Shown: positions 52,868 through 63,930, counted from the stretch's first letter. The stretch is DNA of 64,000 nt from Campylorhamphus procurvoides (GCA_013396655.1 WBMV01005068.1:62001-126000), one strand, 5' to 3'. Made by a program: numbers and translations. The notes: generated by a model not told the origin, from the letters alone.

Positions 52868-53072
52868 GCACTAGGCCTACAGAGAGAGTAGTCAGACATT
52901 GGAATAGCCTGCCTGGAGAAGTGGTGGGTTCACCATCCCTGGAGGTTTCTAATAGGCTGGATGTGGCATCAGTACCATGACCTGGTAATCAGAGTGGGGA
53001 TGGATCAAGGGTTGGACCTGATGATCTTGGAGGTCTCTTCCAACCCAACTGATTCTATGATTCTCTGATATG
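52868..53072 (+). mobile_element. CR1 LINE 3' end
   Basis: The sense CR1 3' end shows ATTGGAATAGCCTGCCTGGA, CCATCCCTGGAGGTTTC, GGTTGGACCTGATGATCTTG and GAGGTCTCTTCCAACCC. It terminates in the typical GATTCTATGATTCT short repeat. About 200 bases are kept, 5'-truncated and comparatively well preserved. It has the same orientation as CNTNAP2. Confidence 0.94.
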
Positions 53073-53159
53073 CTCTTTTAAAATCTAACATACATATTTT
53101 ATAATATTTTTTTCTTCACTGATTTTATTTTTTTTCACACTCTATTTTCAGGCCTCTTG

Positions 53160-53206
53160 GAGTTGTGGTGGGGGTTTTTTAGGTGGTTTGTTTGTTTGTT
53201 TGTGTT
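53160..53206. repeat. G/T low-complexity tract with (GTTT)n
   Basis: GTTGTGGTGGGGGTTTTTTA is followed by GGTGG and about four TTTG units. This is simple sequence. Confidence 0.7.
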
Positions 53207-55411
53207 ATTTTATTTTCTATATTCTCAATTCATTTTCCTGTCTCTCTCTCCCAGAGATACTGATACACAGCTGGAAGCACAGTGAGGGAAGAAAGAGCTG
53301 CTCTGTGTGTTTGAAAAGCACAGTTCACATCCCTTTGTCCTGTTCTCAGCCTGTGCAGTGAGGAGTCGCCTTCAGCATTCTCCTGTTTTCAGCAGGACAG
53401 ACAAAGTCTAGCCATGCCATTTCCTCAGCACATTGACTTTCAGTCCATCAGGCATCAGAGAGGAGCTGTCTGGAGGTGGCTCTGTTAGCCCTGCTGTGCA
53501 CAGAACTTGGGGAATCCAAATCCCTTTCTTCCACTCCTGAGGCTCAACAATATATTTTAAATACAAATTTATAGTAAAACTTATTGGAATGCAAATTTTG
53601 AGTGGAAACGAAAATCATTCAGTGCCATGCTACTACTTTGGTTTTTTTGGGGGGATTTGTGAATAAAAGGGGAAAAATTAGAAGAATATAATTTGCCCAT
53701 TTTTATTTTAATGTGGAAAAAATTTATATGCTAAAAAAATGCTGTTTCTACTCTGGAAGTGTTTCCAGGATAGTACATGAACTTCATCATACATTGTGCA
53801 AAGTGTAGATTAATAAGTATTTTTATTTTTTCCACACACAAAACCTCCCTGAAACATATCACAGTCTCAGGTTAAATATGAATTGTAAGATAGACATGTA
53901 CAGTATATTCACCATAATGCATCCCATGAGATTTCCTGGCAGTTAGCAACATAAGAGCTGTAGTCTTGTATTTTTAAGTCATAGTTTTGATCCTAAGGTA
54001 CTCTGAATCTATTTTTTAAAACACAAACAGTTTTACTTGCTACTGACTTACAGTGCTGTAGGACACAGTATTCAACAGCACATGAAAAATTTAGAGCCAC
54101 ATGAGTATCATGAAGTTACTAGGAAGATTTAGGAAATTAGGTTACAGTTGCCCAAATTTTAGCTTTACAACAGATGAACACTGCTTTTTCTGAAAACATA
54201 TTTTAATTTTCAGTCACCCTTAGCAAAGGTAACTTCAAAAATATTGCCTCACAAAATAACAATTTGGCATAGAAACTCCTTGTCACAGGACACTACAGAT
54301 GCTACAGATTTTCCACCTTTAATAAGGATGTAAAATCCATAAAGGGATTGACAAATTCAAGGAGGAAAACAGTACACAGAGTTATTAAATATATTGCCAC
54401 TTTTGGATCACAAAGTGTTTGAGGTACAGGCCTCTGAGTGTTCAGAACATGTTGGCAGGGAGCGTTACTGTCTGCTTGTCCTGGCACTGGACTCTTCCCT
54501 GCACATTCACCACTGTCCTGGGCAGAAGAAAGCTAAAGGGCCTTTTAGTGTGACATGAGGCAGCTATTCTGATCTTCTTAACTTATACATCCAGATTCTT
54601 ACAGACAGGTCAGCCCACCTGAAGTACCTCAAAGGTAATGAGTTTGGAACCTGTACAGCAGAGCAATTAATGGCCATTTTCAACATTAAGCAAATGCTTA
54701 AATGTCGTCATCTAAAATAAAATGTCATGATTTAGTGAAGTGATAGTAATAATATTATTCTAAGTATTTTTCTAGTAAAGTACCAGTACCATATAAATAA
54801 TAAAAATACAGTTCCTTGCCATGTGTGCCAATAACTTTTATTGGGCTCTTTTAATGATACTCCTAATAGATGCAAAAGTAGAGTCTTTGCAAAGGAGGAG
54901 TATTTTTTTTCATAGAGCTCCAAAAGAAATCATGCATTCAGTTCATATTAGATCTGTGACATGAGGTAGCTGATATTTTAATTTGGAAAGAAAATAAATC
55001 AATCTCTCTGTTTCAGTTTTTAGTGACCTATTAGAAACAAAGCAATAGCTTAAATGAACAATTTAATTAGTACTCTCAATATGCATATTTGATCTAAATA
55101 AAATACCAGGCTACCTTTCCCTGCTGTTCCCACTGACAAAGCTAATTTTCTTTTTCAGTTCAAACTTAGTGACAGAAAGCTGAATTACTCCTAGACAAGG
55201 AAAAGTCCACTTTTTATTAATGTAATTTAAAATATTTATACTTTGAAACACCATAAGACAATACGAAAGGTAATCTGATGATGGATAACAATAATGAAGT
55301 ACTCACTTTCAATGAGTAGAACTGGATAACATTCAAGGAAATCAATGTATTTAAAACATATTTTGCTTATGCTTAATTCACCTGTAAGAAGAGGGCAAAA
55401 CTGAAGAGGGA

Positions 55412-55417
55412 GCTTTG
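55412..55417. repeat. Target-site duplication, left (GCTTTG)
   Basis: GCTTTG directly precedes the TG end of the LTR at 55418 and recurs exactly at 56199-56204, after its CA end. Confidence 0.75.
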
Positions 55418-56198
55418 TGCATGTGGAGCTGAAGCCCAAAAAGGCCGGATAAAACTGTTTAGAGACAGAGTTTTTAGCCTTTATACAGCAAGATATTTAT
55501 TGGTGCAATGTTGGGGAACCCCCAGCTCGCGCTGGACAAAGAGTTCCAAAGTTTTCAGTGAAAAGCAAGACTATTTATACAATTTTGCAAAGGATTACAA
55601 CATCTTTTCATGCATATTCATAATATTGCAACATCTGATTATAATATTCATAGTAGGTGAAGAGTAGGTGGAGCCTGGGAGTGGTTGTCTCTTTTGGGGT
55701 AATTTTTGGTGGGAGTTCCTGTTGCCTTCATCTTCTGAGGGTTGTGTCTTCAGTTCTCTTCATCATGAACTTTTCAACTTTCTCTGTTTTTGCTGATTCT
55801 TGTGAGGAATCTTGGACCTGGGCCTCTGTTCCTTGTTCTCTTTCTTAATGTTCCTGTTCTGTTCTTTTAGGGTACCCTCCCTAGTTTTCTTATCTCTATG
55901 TACTTTTCTTTCAAGGCATAGTGACCCAGAATTTCTCTTTAACTAAGCATTTTCTCCTAGAGAGTTCTCAGCATCGATATTCTAAGCTAACTTTTAACTC
56001 TTGGAGCCTCTGCTTGGCTTCACAGCCACCACTGATTGCTCTGATGTTCCTACTGGGGAGTTCAAGAATTTCGTCTTCTTCTAGGGGTGAAGTAAAATTA
56101 CTAAATGGCAACTGTTGGTTCAGTCAGATAACAACCAGAAACCCCACAATCCTAGAATAACTTTTTTTCATAATGCTAAGAATAATAATTGGAATTCA
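55418..56198 (-). mobile_element. Solo LTR of an endogenous retrovirus (antisense)
   Basis: This 781-base element on the + strand starts TGCATGTGGAGCTGAAGCCC and ends AATAATAATTGGAATTCA, giving TG...CA ends flanked by a perfect 6-bp repeat (GCTTTG). On the minus strand an AATAAA signal (complement at 55496-55501) lies about 80 bases from the 3' end and is followed by a U5-like stretch, so the element is antisense to CNTNAP2. The C/T-rich region at 55690-55920 on the + strand would be G/A-rich in its U3. There is no gag, pol or env sequence, so it is a solo LTR. The polyadenylation signal and the target duplication support each other, but the family was not identified. Confidence 0.75.
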
Positions 56199-56204
56199 GC
56201 TTTG
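56199..56204. repeat. Target-site duplication, right (GCTTTG)
   Basis: This exact copy of 55412-55417 defines the right end of the antisense solo LTR. Confidence 0.75.
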
Positions 56205-58040
56205 TGAGTTACTAATGTTCCTTAACAATTTTTGGAAGTTGGGAGTGTTGGCATTCCTTGGGAGGGTGTGGCAGTGCTATCCTCAGCTGATTGTGTTCTA
56301 AGCAAAATAAATAGATACCCCAGTCAGTTATGATTATGCTGCACAAAAGCTCACATCTGGATGTAGGATGCAGCTTCCTCAATTCCTCCTCCCTGCAACT
56401 GTGCTGTGAAAGTAAGGTCAGGCCCAGGAAGACATGCTGGACCCATTTTTCACTGAACCCAATGGAGGCACAGGAGTGTAGATTTCGATATTCAGTGAGT
56501 CCTGTTGGTCCTTTGTGTGACAGTGTGCGGTGTCACGATATAACCATGGACACACTGAGTCTGCAATAGCAGAGTCTGCTGCTTGGCTCCTGTGGTTTCT
56601 TGTGGAGGAAGTTTGCATGTTGAGGACAGCCATTTCAAAGGAGAACTCTGAAGTGTACTGGTGCATGTCATCATACAGGTGTACTCTGCATTTCTGCCAC
56701 TATCATCATAACCTATGTGGTGTTGTCTACTTGCACAGTCACTGAATTTTATATACATCTCTTTGGTGATATGTAGTCAAGTTTAAGCATTCTTTTCTTT
56801 TGTACTATGATGCTGTGGAGGTTTCTTCCCTCTTTCTAAGAGCTCACTGCTAAAATAATCACGACACGACTATGCAATAGAGTAGAAGTGGCTGGCCACT
56901 GACACTGTAGAATACATGTCCTGGTTACAAACACTGAAAGTAGGTAATAGAAGCAGTGTAAGAATGATAAGGATTACTGTATACTCTTTTTTAAAAAAGA
57001 ATAGACTTGCAGTATTTTCTTGGGTGAATACTGATGTTGGATGATTTAGGGATTCTGGGATCTGTTTAAGGACATGCCCTGGCTAAAGCCAGGTTGTTCC
57101 TGCCCGCAGCATCCAACTAGTTCTTTTAAATGCTGCCCCCAGAATTCCTCATCAAGGCCTTTGGGTTAAGTAGTGACATTAGCACTTGAACAGGTTGAAT
57201 CAAAACTTCCTAGATATTGAGCTTTGGACAATTTGCATTTTGTTTTTCTTATGTTAGTGCTAAACTAGGCATGATCAGATAATGAAATTTAAAATTGGAA
57301 CTTGGAATACAGTTTTAATCTTAATAGACCAAAATACAGACCTGAAGCTGCTGTAATTGAAGATCTTAACATGTTTAAATGCTATTTCTTTTGTGCATAT
57401 GCTTAACTACAACCCTTGGCAATAAACAATTTATATTGTTGTCCTCATAATTTAAATCCATACATTGCAAAGAATAACCACAATATCTAATTTTAATTCT
57501 AATCTGTGAAAGCTGATCAATCCACATAACGGAAGGAAATAGCAGCACCTTCCTCATCAAAGGCTTCTGGGAAAAACAGTTTGGGAAAATACAGAAAGTT
57601 GTTTATTCAAGTTTACAACTATCAAGTATGCTTGGGAACTCATTTAACATACTGCAAAGAGCTTTATAGGTAGGAAGTGAGATATTTGTTGCAGGCTCAG
57701 ACATGCAGAGAAGAAATAGATCACTTGGCATTTAGTTTGTGCCACCTGGAGAAAGCAAGCCTTATAATTTCTTTGAGCATCCCCACTGCTCACTTCTCAT
57801 TTCACCAGAGTATAGCTTGCTCATAGTTTTCAGAGACAGAACAAAAAGTCCATGGAAACCTTGCTGGTTGTCAGCTTTCAGGAGTGTATCTAAAGACTGT
57901 TGAGTGGAGAATTCAAAATAAAAGCAGCTATATAATGAGAAAGCACTTGTAGTTTCTACAAAAAAAACCTGCAAACACAATTAGGAAATGGTACTCCCTA
58001 AAGAAAATGCAAGAAAGTCAGTACAGGCCCCGGTAAATTT

Positions 58041-58115
58041 AAAAACAAACAAACAAACAAAACCCCCCACAAAACCAAAAAACAAACAAAAGACCAAACA
58101 AACAAAAAACCCCAC
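58041..58115. repeat. A-rich (CAAA)n low-complexity tract
   Basis: About 75 bases of (CAAA)n are interrupted by CCCC runs. The Lys/Thr-rich frame on + and the Phe/Val/Gly-rich frame on minus are composition artefacts. Confidence 0.85.
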
Positions 58116-59363
58116 CACACTGGGAAGAAACTGGACAATTCTATCCATGCAATTCTGTGCTATCAGGAATGCTTTAAGGGTCTGTTCCAACCTTCCCTCA
58201 CCTTCTCCCTGAATGAGAATACTGACACCAGAATCACAAACACAATTGAAAGTATTCGTATAGTAGACTTCTTTTGGGAAATAATATTTTGCATCTTTTT
58301 GAGCGTGGATGTTAGTTTTTCATGATTCCCAGAGTCAAGAATTGCCCACTTGTACGAAGTAGACACAAAGGTAAAGACTGCCTAAGCAAACTCTTGGAAA
58401 TATACCACTGATTCAATCATGCAGTGTATTTTCGTGTAAGAAGTGGTCAGTTACTATGCAGAAAGATAGGATAGAGCATAGACATAATCTCAATAACACT
58501 GTAAGATTATATATCTCTGGTTTAAATATCTGATTCCCATAAAATGTGATGTTGAGTTGAATTCTGATGATTTTTTAAATTATTGCATTTGAAACCTGTC
58601 CCACTTGGTGGATTTTTAGGGGATCTTTAGAAGTCCTTATTTTCAAGTTTTTAAGTGGAAAGCCCAAGAAACCGTGTCTTACTTTACATCTGGGAAGAGC
58701 ACATAACAGGAGAGGAGGAAAGTCACAGTTGTATTCAAACCTGGTTTGAAGAACCTCTGCCAGTGATTTAACTCTCAGCTGTAAGAGCCACTCAGAGAGG
58801 TTAGTTAGAAAATGAAGGGAGGGAAAGAGCAATAAGCAGAACACAGGTTTCCTCTTTCCAACACTGGTCTTAGATGTGTGAGCTAGCACCCTTCCTTTAA
58901 AATGCGCCATGAGAGTTTTAGATGTAGCTGATCAAAGCACAGAACTGTGTGCGGGGCCCATCCTTATCCAGAATTAACTAGGCTTAATTACATGATTATG
59001 TGATGACTTTTTTTTCTGAAACCTTGACAATTGCAGTGGACCACACCCTTAATATTAAATCTGACTTTAAAGGCAACCATTCAAACTGTACCTTCTAATG
59101 CTGTCCTAAAGCGTTTGTTCACAGCTGATACAATGCCAAATCAATCAAAACAATCACAATGCCAAATACCAAATAAATGCCAACTCCACAGTATTAGCAG
59201 CAAACATTTCTGACAGCAGACCCCCTTCCCTCCCAAACTGCAGGCTGGTTTTCATTTGCTGGACTCTTCTCAGGATCAAAGCATCAAATCACACTACTGC
59301 AAAGTGCTCAATTATTTTAATGGAGCTCAGATTTACAAATAAGTGTATCATTTAGTTCTGTAT

Positions 59364-59368
59364 GCAAC
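59364..59368. repeat. Probable target-site duplication, left (GCAAC)
   Basis: GCAAC abuts the TG end of the LTR at 59369. Its partner at 60232-60236 is GTAAC, one mismatch in five, so the duplication is likely but not certain. Confidence 0.5.
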
Positions 59369-59457
59369 TGTCTTAGCTCAAGGGAGAACTAAGAAATCTG
59401 TGTTGGCCAAGAAATAATCTCCCTCCTTTAAATTTAGAAAACAGAACTTTAATTAGG

Positions 59458-59527
59458 AAAATATATATATATATAAAAGGATAACAGTTCTTAACCACAA
59501 TACATATATATACATATATATATATAT
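59458..59527. repeat. (AT)n / (ATAC)n microsatellite inside the LTR
   Basis: Two AT-dinucleotide tracts (about 59459-59475 and 59500-59527) are separated by a unique 25-base spacer. They lie in the R/U5-proximal part of the antisense LTR. Confidence 0.85.
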
Positions 59528-59633
59528 CCAGAAAAAGAACCAAACAACAACAGTTTGTAATAAACCCCTCAACCCCCAAACGACAAGGTAAACAGTTAAA
59601 AGGTCTTTTTGGCTATCCCCCAAAAAAGGGGAA

Positions 59634-59771
59634 ATGCAATTATATCTATGGAGAGCAGGTGGCGCTGTGGCCCCTCCGCCGCTGGCCGCTCTCTCTCAGC
59701 GGTTGCAGTTATAGTTACAGACAGCAGGTGGCGATGTCACGCCCGGCCGGCTGGGCTCTCTCTCAGGGCAA
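59634..59771 (-). repeat. 69-bp imperfect tandem repeat in LTR U3
   Basis: Unit 1 (about 59634-59702) contains GCAATTATATCTATGGAGAG, CAGGTGGCGC and GCTCTCTCTCAG. Unit 2 (about 59703-59771) repeats GCAGTTATAGTTACAGACAG, CAGGTGGCGA and GCTCTCTCTCAG with the same 69-base spacing. Direct repeats in U3 are typical enhancer arrangements of retroviral LTRs. Each unit carries a CTCF-like core (59656-59665 and 59725-59734). Confidence 0.75.
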
Positions 59772-60231
59772 TGGCAGGAGCATCATTGCCGATTCAGCTC
59801 CTGTGGGATCGGTAGTAAGAGAAGCAGAAACCCAGCGATCTGCAGTGCAGAAAACAGGCATGTTTCTCTTCCTCACAGCAGTCTCCTGTGATATTCATGG
59901 GTGATCGGCAAAGCCAGAGAGAAAAAAACCACAATCCTGGTCCCCCAGCGATGTCGGACCTGGTGTGTCCCATCCTCCCTCCTCTGCGCTGAGCCGCTGC
60001 ACTCCTGACCTGCGCAGAAAGCCAGAAACACCAACCCCTTCCCCCACCCGAGCCTGTCCTCCCTCCCCCTCCCAGACTGGGGAGAGATCAGAACAAAAGG
60101 CTGTGCCTAAGGCAGATAATATCAGGATATGCACATCCTTTGTGTCCTTTCTTAAACATCTTTACTGACACTAAGGTGTTGGTTCCAAGCTTTTTGGAAG
60201 GAATTCCAAACTGAGGTTTGGAACTCTAACA

Positions 60232-60236
60232 GTAAC
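60232..60236. repeat. Probable target-site duplication, right (GTAAC)
   Basis: This is the partner of GCAAC at 59364-59368, with one mismatch. Confidence 0.5.
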
Positions 60237-61649
60237 TTAAAGCTTTTTTGGCAGAGCAGTAGAGAGTCATATACTTCAACAGCTGTAGCTTTTCTGCTTA
60301 TTCTAGAGAACATTTAAAATTGCATATATACTAATATCATAAATTCCTTTTCAAGTTAAGTTTTACAGTAAATTGATTTAGAATAAATACACATTATATA
60401 GCCCCACAAACTGATGGTCATTCAGCATCTTCAGAATCCACTACATTTAATTTTATAAGCAAATTTTTTGCTTTCCAGCAAGTTTGAAGGGGTTTGTTCG
60501 TACTAAGGGTGACAAGGAATACCAGATTTTCTGTCTCTCTTGTGGAGCAACCTCATGGATAGGGCACTGCTATCTACAATACTCTTACCAACACAAATAG
60601 CACAGAGTTGCAGCCCACTGGCTGATCCATACATTGTATATTCAGATCTGCTCCTATCAACTCTGCTTCTAAAATATTTTTGGGTAGAAATGTGGATATG
60701 TTTCAGGCTAAAGCTGTGCGACCACTGACATGCCTTCCACTTCTTCCTGCTGTGAAATGTTATCCTTTTCAGAGCATTGTTAGGGTTATCCTTCCAGGAG
60801 GAAAGCTAGAAATGTTTGCTGCAGATTTCAGTTTTATTTGCTGGTGAACCCAAGTAGCTTTCTAGAACTCTACAGTATCTCTAGTACACTTTTCCTTTTT
60901 ACACCATGTTCCTTGCAGACCTTCTGCACTTTAGGGATGCTCCACCTTCATCTTCTTTCTTTTCTTTCTGCTGCTGGCAGAACCACTTTTCATTTCCAAA
61001 ACACATGAGCATGTGTAATGCTTGCTGCATAGGAACCAAAATATTTATGTACTGGCAAAACACTAAGAATGGAGACAATTGCAAGCAGGTAAAGTAAAAT
61101 GTCAACTAAGTCAATTAAAATCTATTTCACTTTTTTATGACAGTGAAAATAGAATTGGAAAGCTGTGGAAATGTACCAGTGTTAAGCTGAATTTCTAGTT
61201 CTTCCTTACTTCTTTGATGCAAAGAAGGAAATATATTTCTCAAGTTTGGATTTGAGCTGGGAAAGAAACCCATGCCTTTTTTTTTTAACCCTTATGTACT
61301 TCAGCTGAGCACATTTGATGCTGAAATTCTCAAGAATATAAGTGCCATACTGCTATTTCATAAAGTCATTTTTCAGGGGTGCAGGGGGGGAAGCACTTTG
61401 AAGTTTTACTCAAACATTATTCAAATGGGCCGAGTCCAAATTATAGACTAATGCAATTTGTAAGTCACATAAACTGCAACACTTCCAAGGAGTAAAAGCC
61501 TGGGAACATTATGCAACTGAAGTAGAGCAAGGGTGGAAATAGCAAAATGATGTATATAATGTTGCCGTAAGGAGGGGGGAAAAAACTTTCCAAGACAACT
61601 TTATGTGGGTAAAGTACAGAAGAGTCCTTTTCCTTATAGGGTTTTGGGG

Positions 61650-61720
61650 TACAGAATATAAAGGAGTATAAAAGAGTATGTAAGGTATAAAAAGAGTATA
61701 AAAGAGCATTAAAAAGTACA
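61650..61720. repeat. Degenerate tandem repeat (AGTATAAA-like)
   Basis: Related units GGTACAGAATATAAAG, GAGTATAAAAGAGTATGTAA, GGTATAAAAA, GAGTATAAAAG and AGCATTAAAAAGTAC follow each other with a period of 10 to 12 bases. The many TATAAA matches come from the repeat and should not be read as promoters. Confidence 0.7.
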
Positions 61721-61952
61721 ACAGATGTTGACAAGTAACAGATAGAAAAGACCAGTGCTAGGTTGAACTCACAGCCTTAGGAATACCATGACAGCTCTTT
61801 TCCAAGCACCACAGCTTCAAAACATGCAGAGTAAATGAATCCGAAAGGCACCGCTTTCATTTCATTCCTGGCTGGACACACACCCAGCCAACCCCTGAGC
61901 CACTCTGCCATGTCTTACCGAAACAAGGGAAAACAACCTGCCCCTCCCCCCC

Positions 61953-62057
61953 GGTGAAAGGCCCTTTCACCAATAGGCTGGGAACATGACTCTTGCAACA
62001 TCTGGGCTCAAGGCAGCTCACCTCCCAACCCACTATAAACAAGGGAGAAACTCCCTT
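61953..62057 (+). promoter_or_regulatory. Promoter-like module (palindrome, CCAAT, TATA)
   Basis: The order on the + strand is a 19-base palindrome GGTGAAAGGCCCTTTCACC (61953-61971), overlapping CCAAT (61970-61974), then TATAAA (62034-62039), then a 7-bp hairpin AAGGGAG-AAA-CTCCCTT (62041-62057). CCAAT lies about 60 bases before TATAAA, near the usual spacing of a core promoter. The surrounding 61.88-62.30 kb is GC- and C-rich compared with the intron, and a CAAGGGA motif recurs four times. It could be the U3 of an unrecognised LTR or a cryptic internal promoter; no transcript evidence is available. No start codon with a plausible protein follows. Confidence 0.35.
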
Positions 62058-62310
62058 TTGCAGCCGCTCCCCTGCAGCTCAGCTACCCCAGCAGCTCATG
62101 CTGGTACCCAGTTCCCATTACTGGTCTCATCTTCCTGCACGCAGGACTTGAGGTTCTTGAGGTCTGGTCGGGGAGAACAAGGGAGAGGAAACATTTTCTC
62201 CCCACACCTTAGAAAAGCAAGGGAGGGAAAACATCCTTTGCAAGCAGAGCTTCACTGAGCTCCCCCTCCCCATTTAAGGAACACAGGGCACCACACTGGG
62301 CTGTGCAGCA

Positions 62311-62322
62311 GAGAGAGAGAAA

Positions 62323-62351
<29 letters not shown>
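62311..62351. repeat. (GA)n(GT)13 microsatellite
   Basis: About five GA units are followed after AAGA by 13 GT units (62325-62350). It lies eight bases before an undetermined base, so its true length is uncertain. Confidence 0.93.
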
Positions 62352-62356
<5 letters not shown>

Positions 62357-62358
62357 GA

Positions 62359-62359
62359 N
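62359..62359. other. Assembly gap or ambiguous base (single N)
   Basis: One N follows the GT microsatellite. Such repeats often break assemblies, so sequence may be missing between 62358 and 62360, possibly including the far part of the GC-rich block. Confidence 0.95.
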
Positions 62360-63849
62360 ACCCTAAGGCATCAATAATCCTAAAACATTCTGCATTTCAT
62401 ATGGTGTTCATGTAAGGTGGAATGCAAGTGAGTTTTGATACATACTACTCCAAAATGTCAAGTGAATATCTGGGCAATATAAAACTGGATGAAATCTGCA
62501 TTTCAGGACTAGTTGAGGTAAATCCTAGCCTTCTGCTCAGAACTGTGATTTAACTTTTCTCAGGGAACTCACATTTTCTTCTCATAATAGGATCTTGATT
62601 TTGGGCCAGGATTGGAGGGAAAGGCTGTAGGACAGAAGTTTCAGAAGGAAGATCTTAGGAGATCTGTATTGCTTCCCTGCTGTTCTCTGGAGCCTGCAAA
62701 TGAGCTGGCAGAAGTGGAATTGAAGGAGAATTAACTGGAGCTTTGGAAGAGCTTCACAGGGGAGATGTGAGCAGCAGTCCCTGGAGCTGCTCTAAGTGAT
62801 GATGCTGCATGCACAAACCCACCCATCAGGCCAGTATTCAGCAGACAGAAGGGGGTATTCAGACCTGCTTGCCATACCTGTCCTGCTCACCACAGGGCAC
62901 ATCATAGAATCTCAACAAATTTCCTTGTTCTCTGCTGAAATACTGCAATATTTTTACTTTTTTTTTTGCTGTGTGATTATAAATAGGAGTAAGAGAATAA
63001 TAATCAAGAACTCCAGAAATTTTGTTTTACAGGATTAGCCTACCAAAGAACTTGCTAGCCATAGTTCATCATCTGCTGCACTGCATTTCATTTAAAATTT
63101 TTACCACTTTATTATATGTTCTTTTGAAGGGATTTGGGCAACACAAGGGGATTTGTACAGTCTTTTTGTGGAAGATAGGGTAGCAGATAGGAAAAGTTAA
63201 TTTAGTGATTCCTACAGCCTTTTTGAGTTTTCTTTTTCAATTATTTTTGGATTGTAATGGTGAACTATGAGCAAAGCAATCAGGTAAGCTATTTCCAAAT
63301 TTGTGAAACTATATATTTTATGCCAGTTATTAATTTATTCTACGTAGCTGAAGCAGCATGTAGTAATGACATTCTAATTGGTGTTCATGGCATTAAGCAA
63401 CATATTAGGCATAGGTTTACGGTTTCTTTGTGTGCAGCATTTGCTGGTCACAGTTTCACAACAGGAAGTACAAATGTACCTTATTACAGTTTCAATGTAT
63501 AGGAAATATTAAATTCCATTTGGGATAGCCATCAGCCTTAGGAAAAGCTGCTAAAAGTTCCCAGAGGACAATGATCAAGTGTTGTGCAGCAATGCAGTAC
63601 CTACAGCTGCAAAATGAAAGTTTGCTCTCTACATTTGTTCCTACATACACGTGGCATAAACACTTTTATTCTGGTGTTTTTAGCAGACTTCTGTATTGCA
63701 ATTACAGCTATTTATAATATGCCATGGGATTGGCGGTTTTCTAAAGTAGGTTCCTTTCCCTGCCTTCCAGTTTCTGAGTATGAAACTCATGTTTTTTCAA
63801 AAAACTTTCCAATGCAATCAGGAAAGCAAGGACCATTTTCTTTTTCTTA

Positions 63850-63930
63850 TTTTCTGGTTCTTTTTTTTTTTAATTTGGGATTTGGTGGTTTTGGTTGTGT
63901 TTTGGGGTTTTTTTTATGGGGGTTAGGGAG
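63850..63930. repeat. T/G-rich low-complexity tract
   Basis: Poly-T and GGTTTTGG-like runs extend about 80 bases. This is the complement-type counterpart of the A/C-rich tracts elsewhere in the window and is non-coding. Confidence 0.75.

Larger units (their letters stand above)
59369..60231 (-). mobile_element. Solo LTR with GC-rich U3 repeat (antisense)
   Basis: On the + strand the element begins TGTCTTAGCTCAAGGGAG and ends TTTGGAACTCTAACA, with short inverted termini (TGTCTTAG / CTAACA). On the minus strand the order is as follows: a U3 with a CT/GA-rich and GC-rich stretch, a 69-bp imperfect tandem repeat, AT-rich microsatellite sequence (59458-59527), ATTAAA (complement at 59448-59453), and an 80-base end. 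It spans about 863 bases. A 5-base flanking repeat matches at four of five positions. The 59640-60080 part is the most GC- and CpG-rich DNA of the window, which suggests a fairly young insertion. The frames at 59609-60168 lie inside it and have no protein similarity that I recognise. No internal genes remain. Confidence 0.7.

Noticed and set aside
57981..58212. Hydrophobic minus frame (FVGGFVCLFVF) resembling a membrane segment
   Set aside because: It arises from the (CAAA)n tract at 58041-58115.
59609..60168. Several arginine- and proline-rich frames in a GC-rich block, first considered as a gene or CpG-island exon
   Set aside because: The block lies inside an LTR with TG/CA ends, a U3 repeat and a polyadenylation signal. 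The frames overlap each other and match no family.
61657..61700. Multiple TATAAA boxes
   Set aside because: They are produced by a degenerate AGTATAAA tandem repeat and have no initiator or downstream gene.
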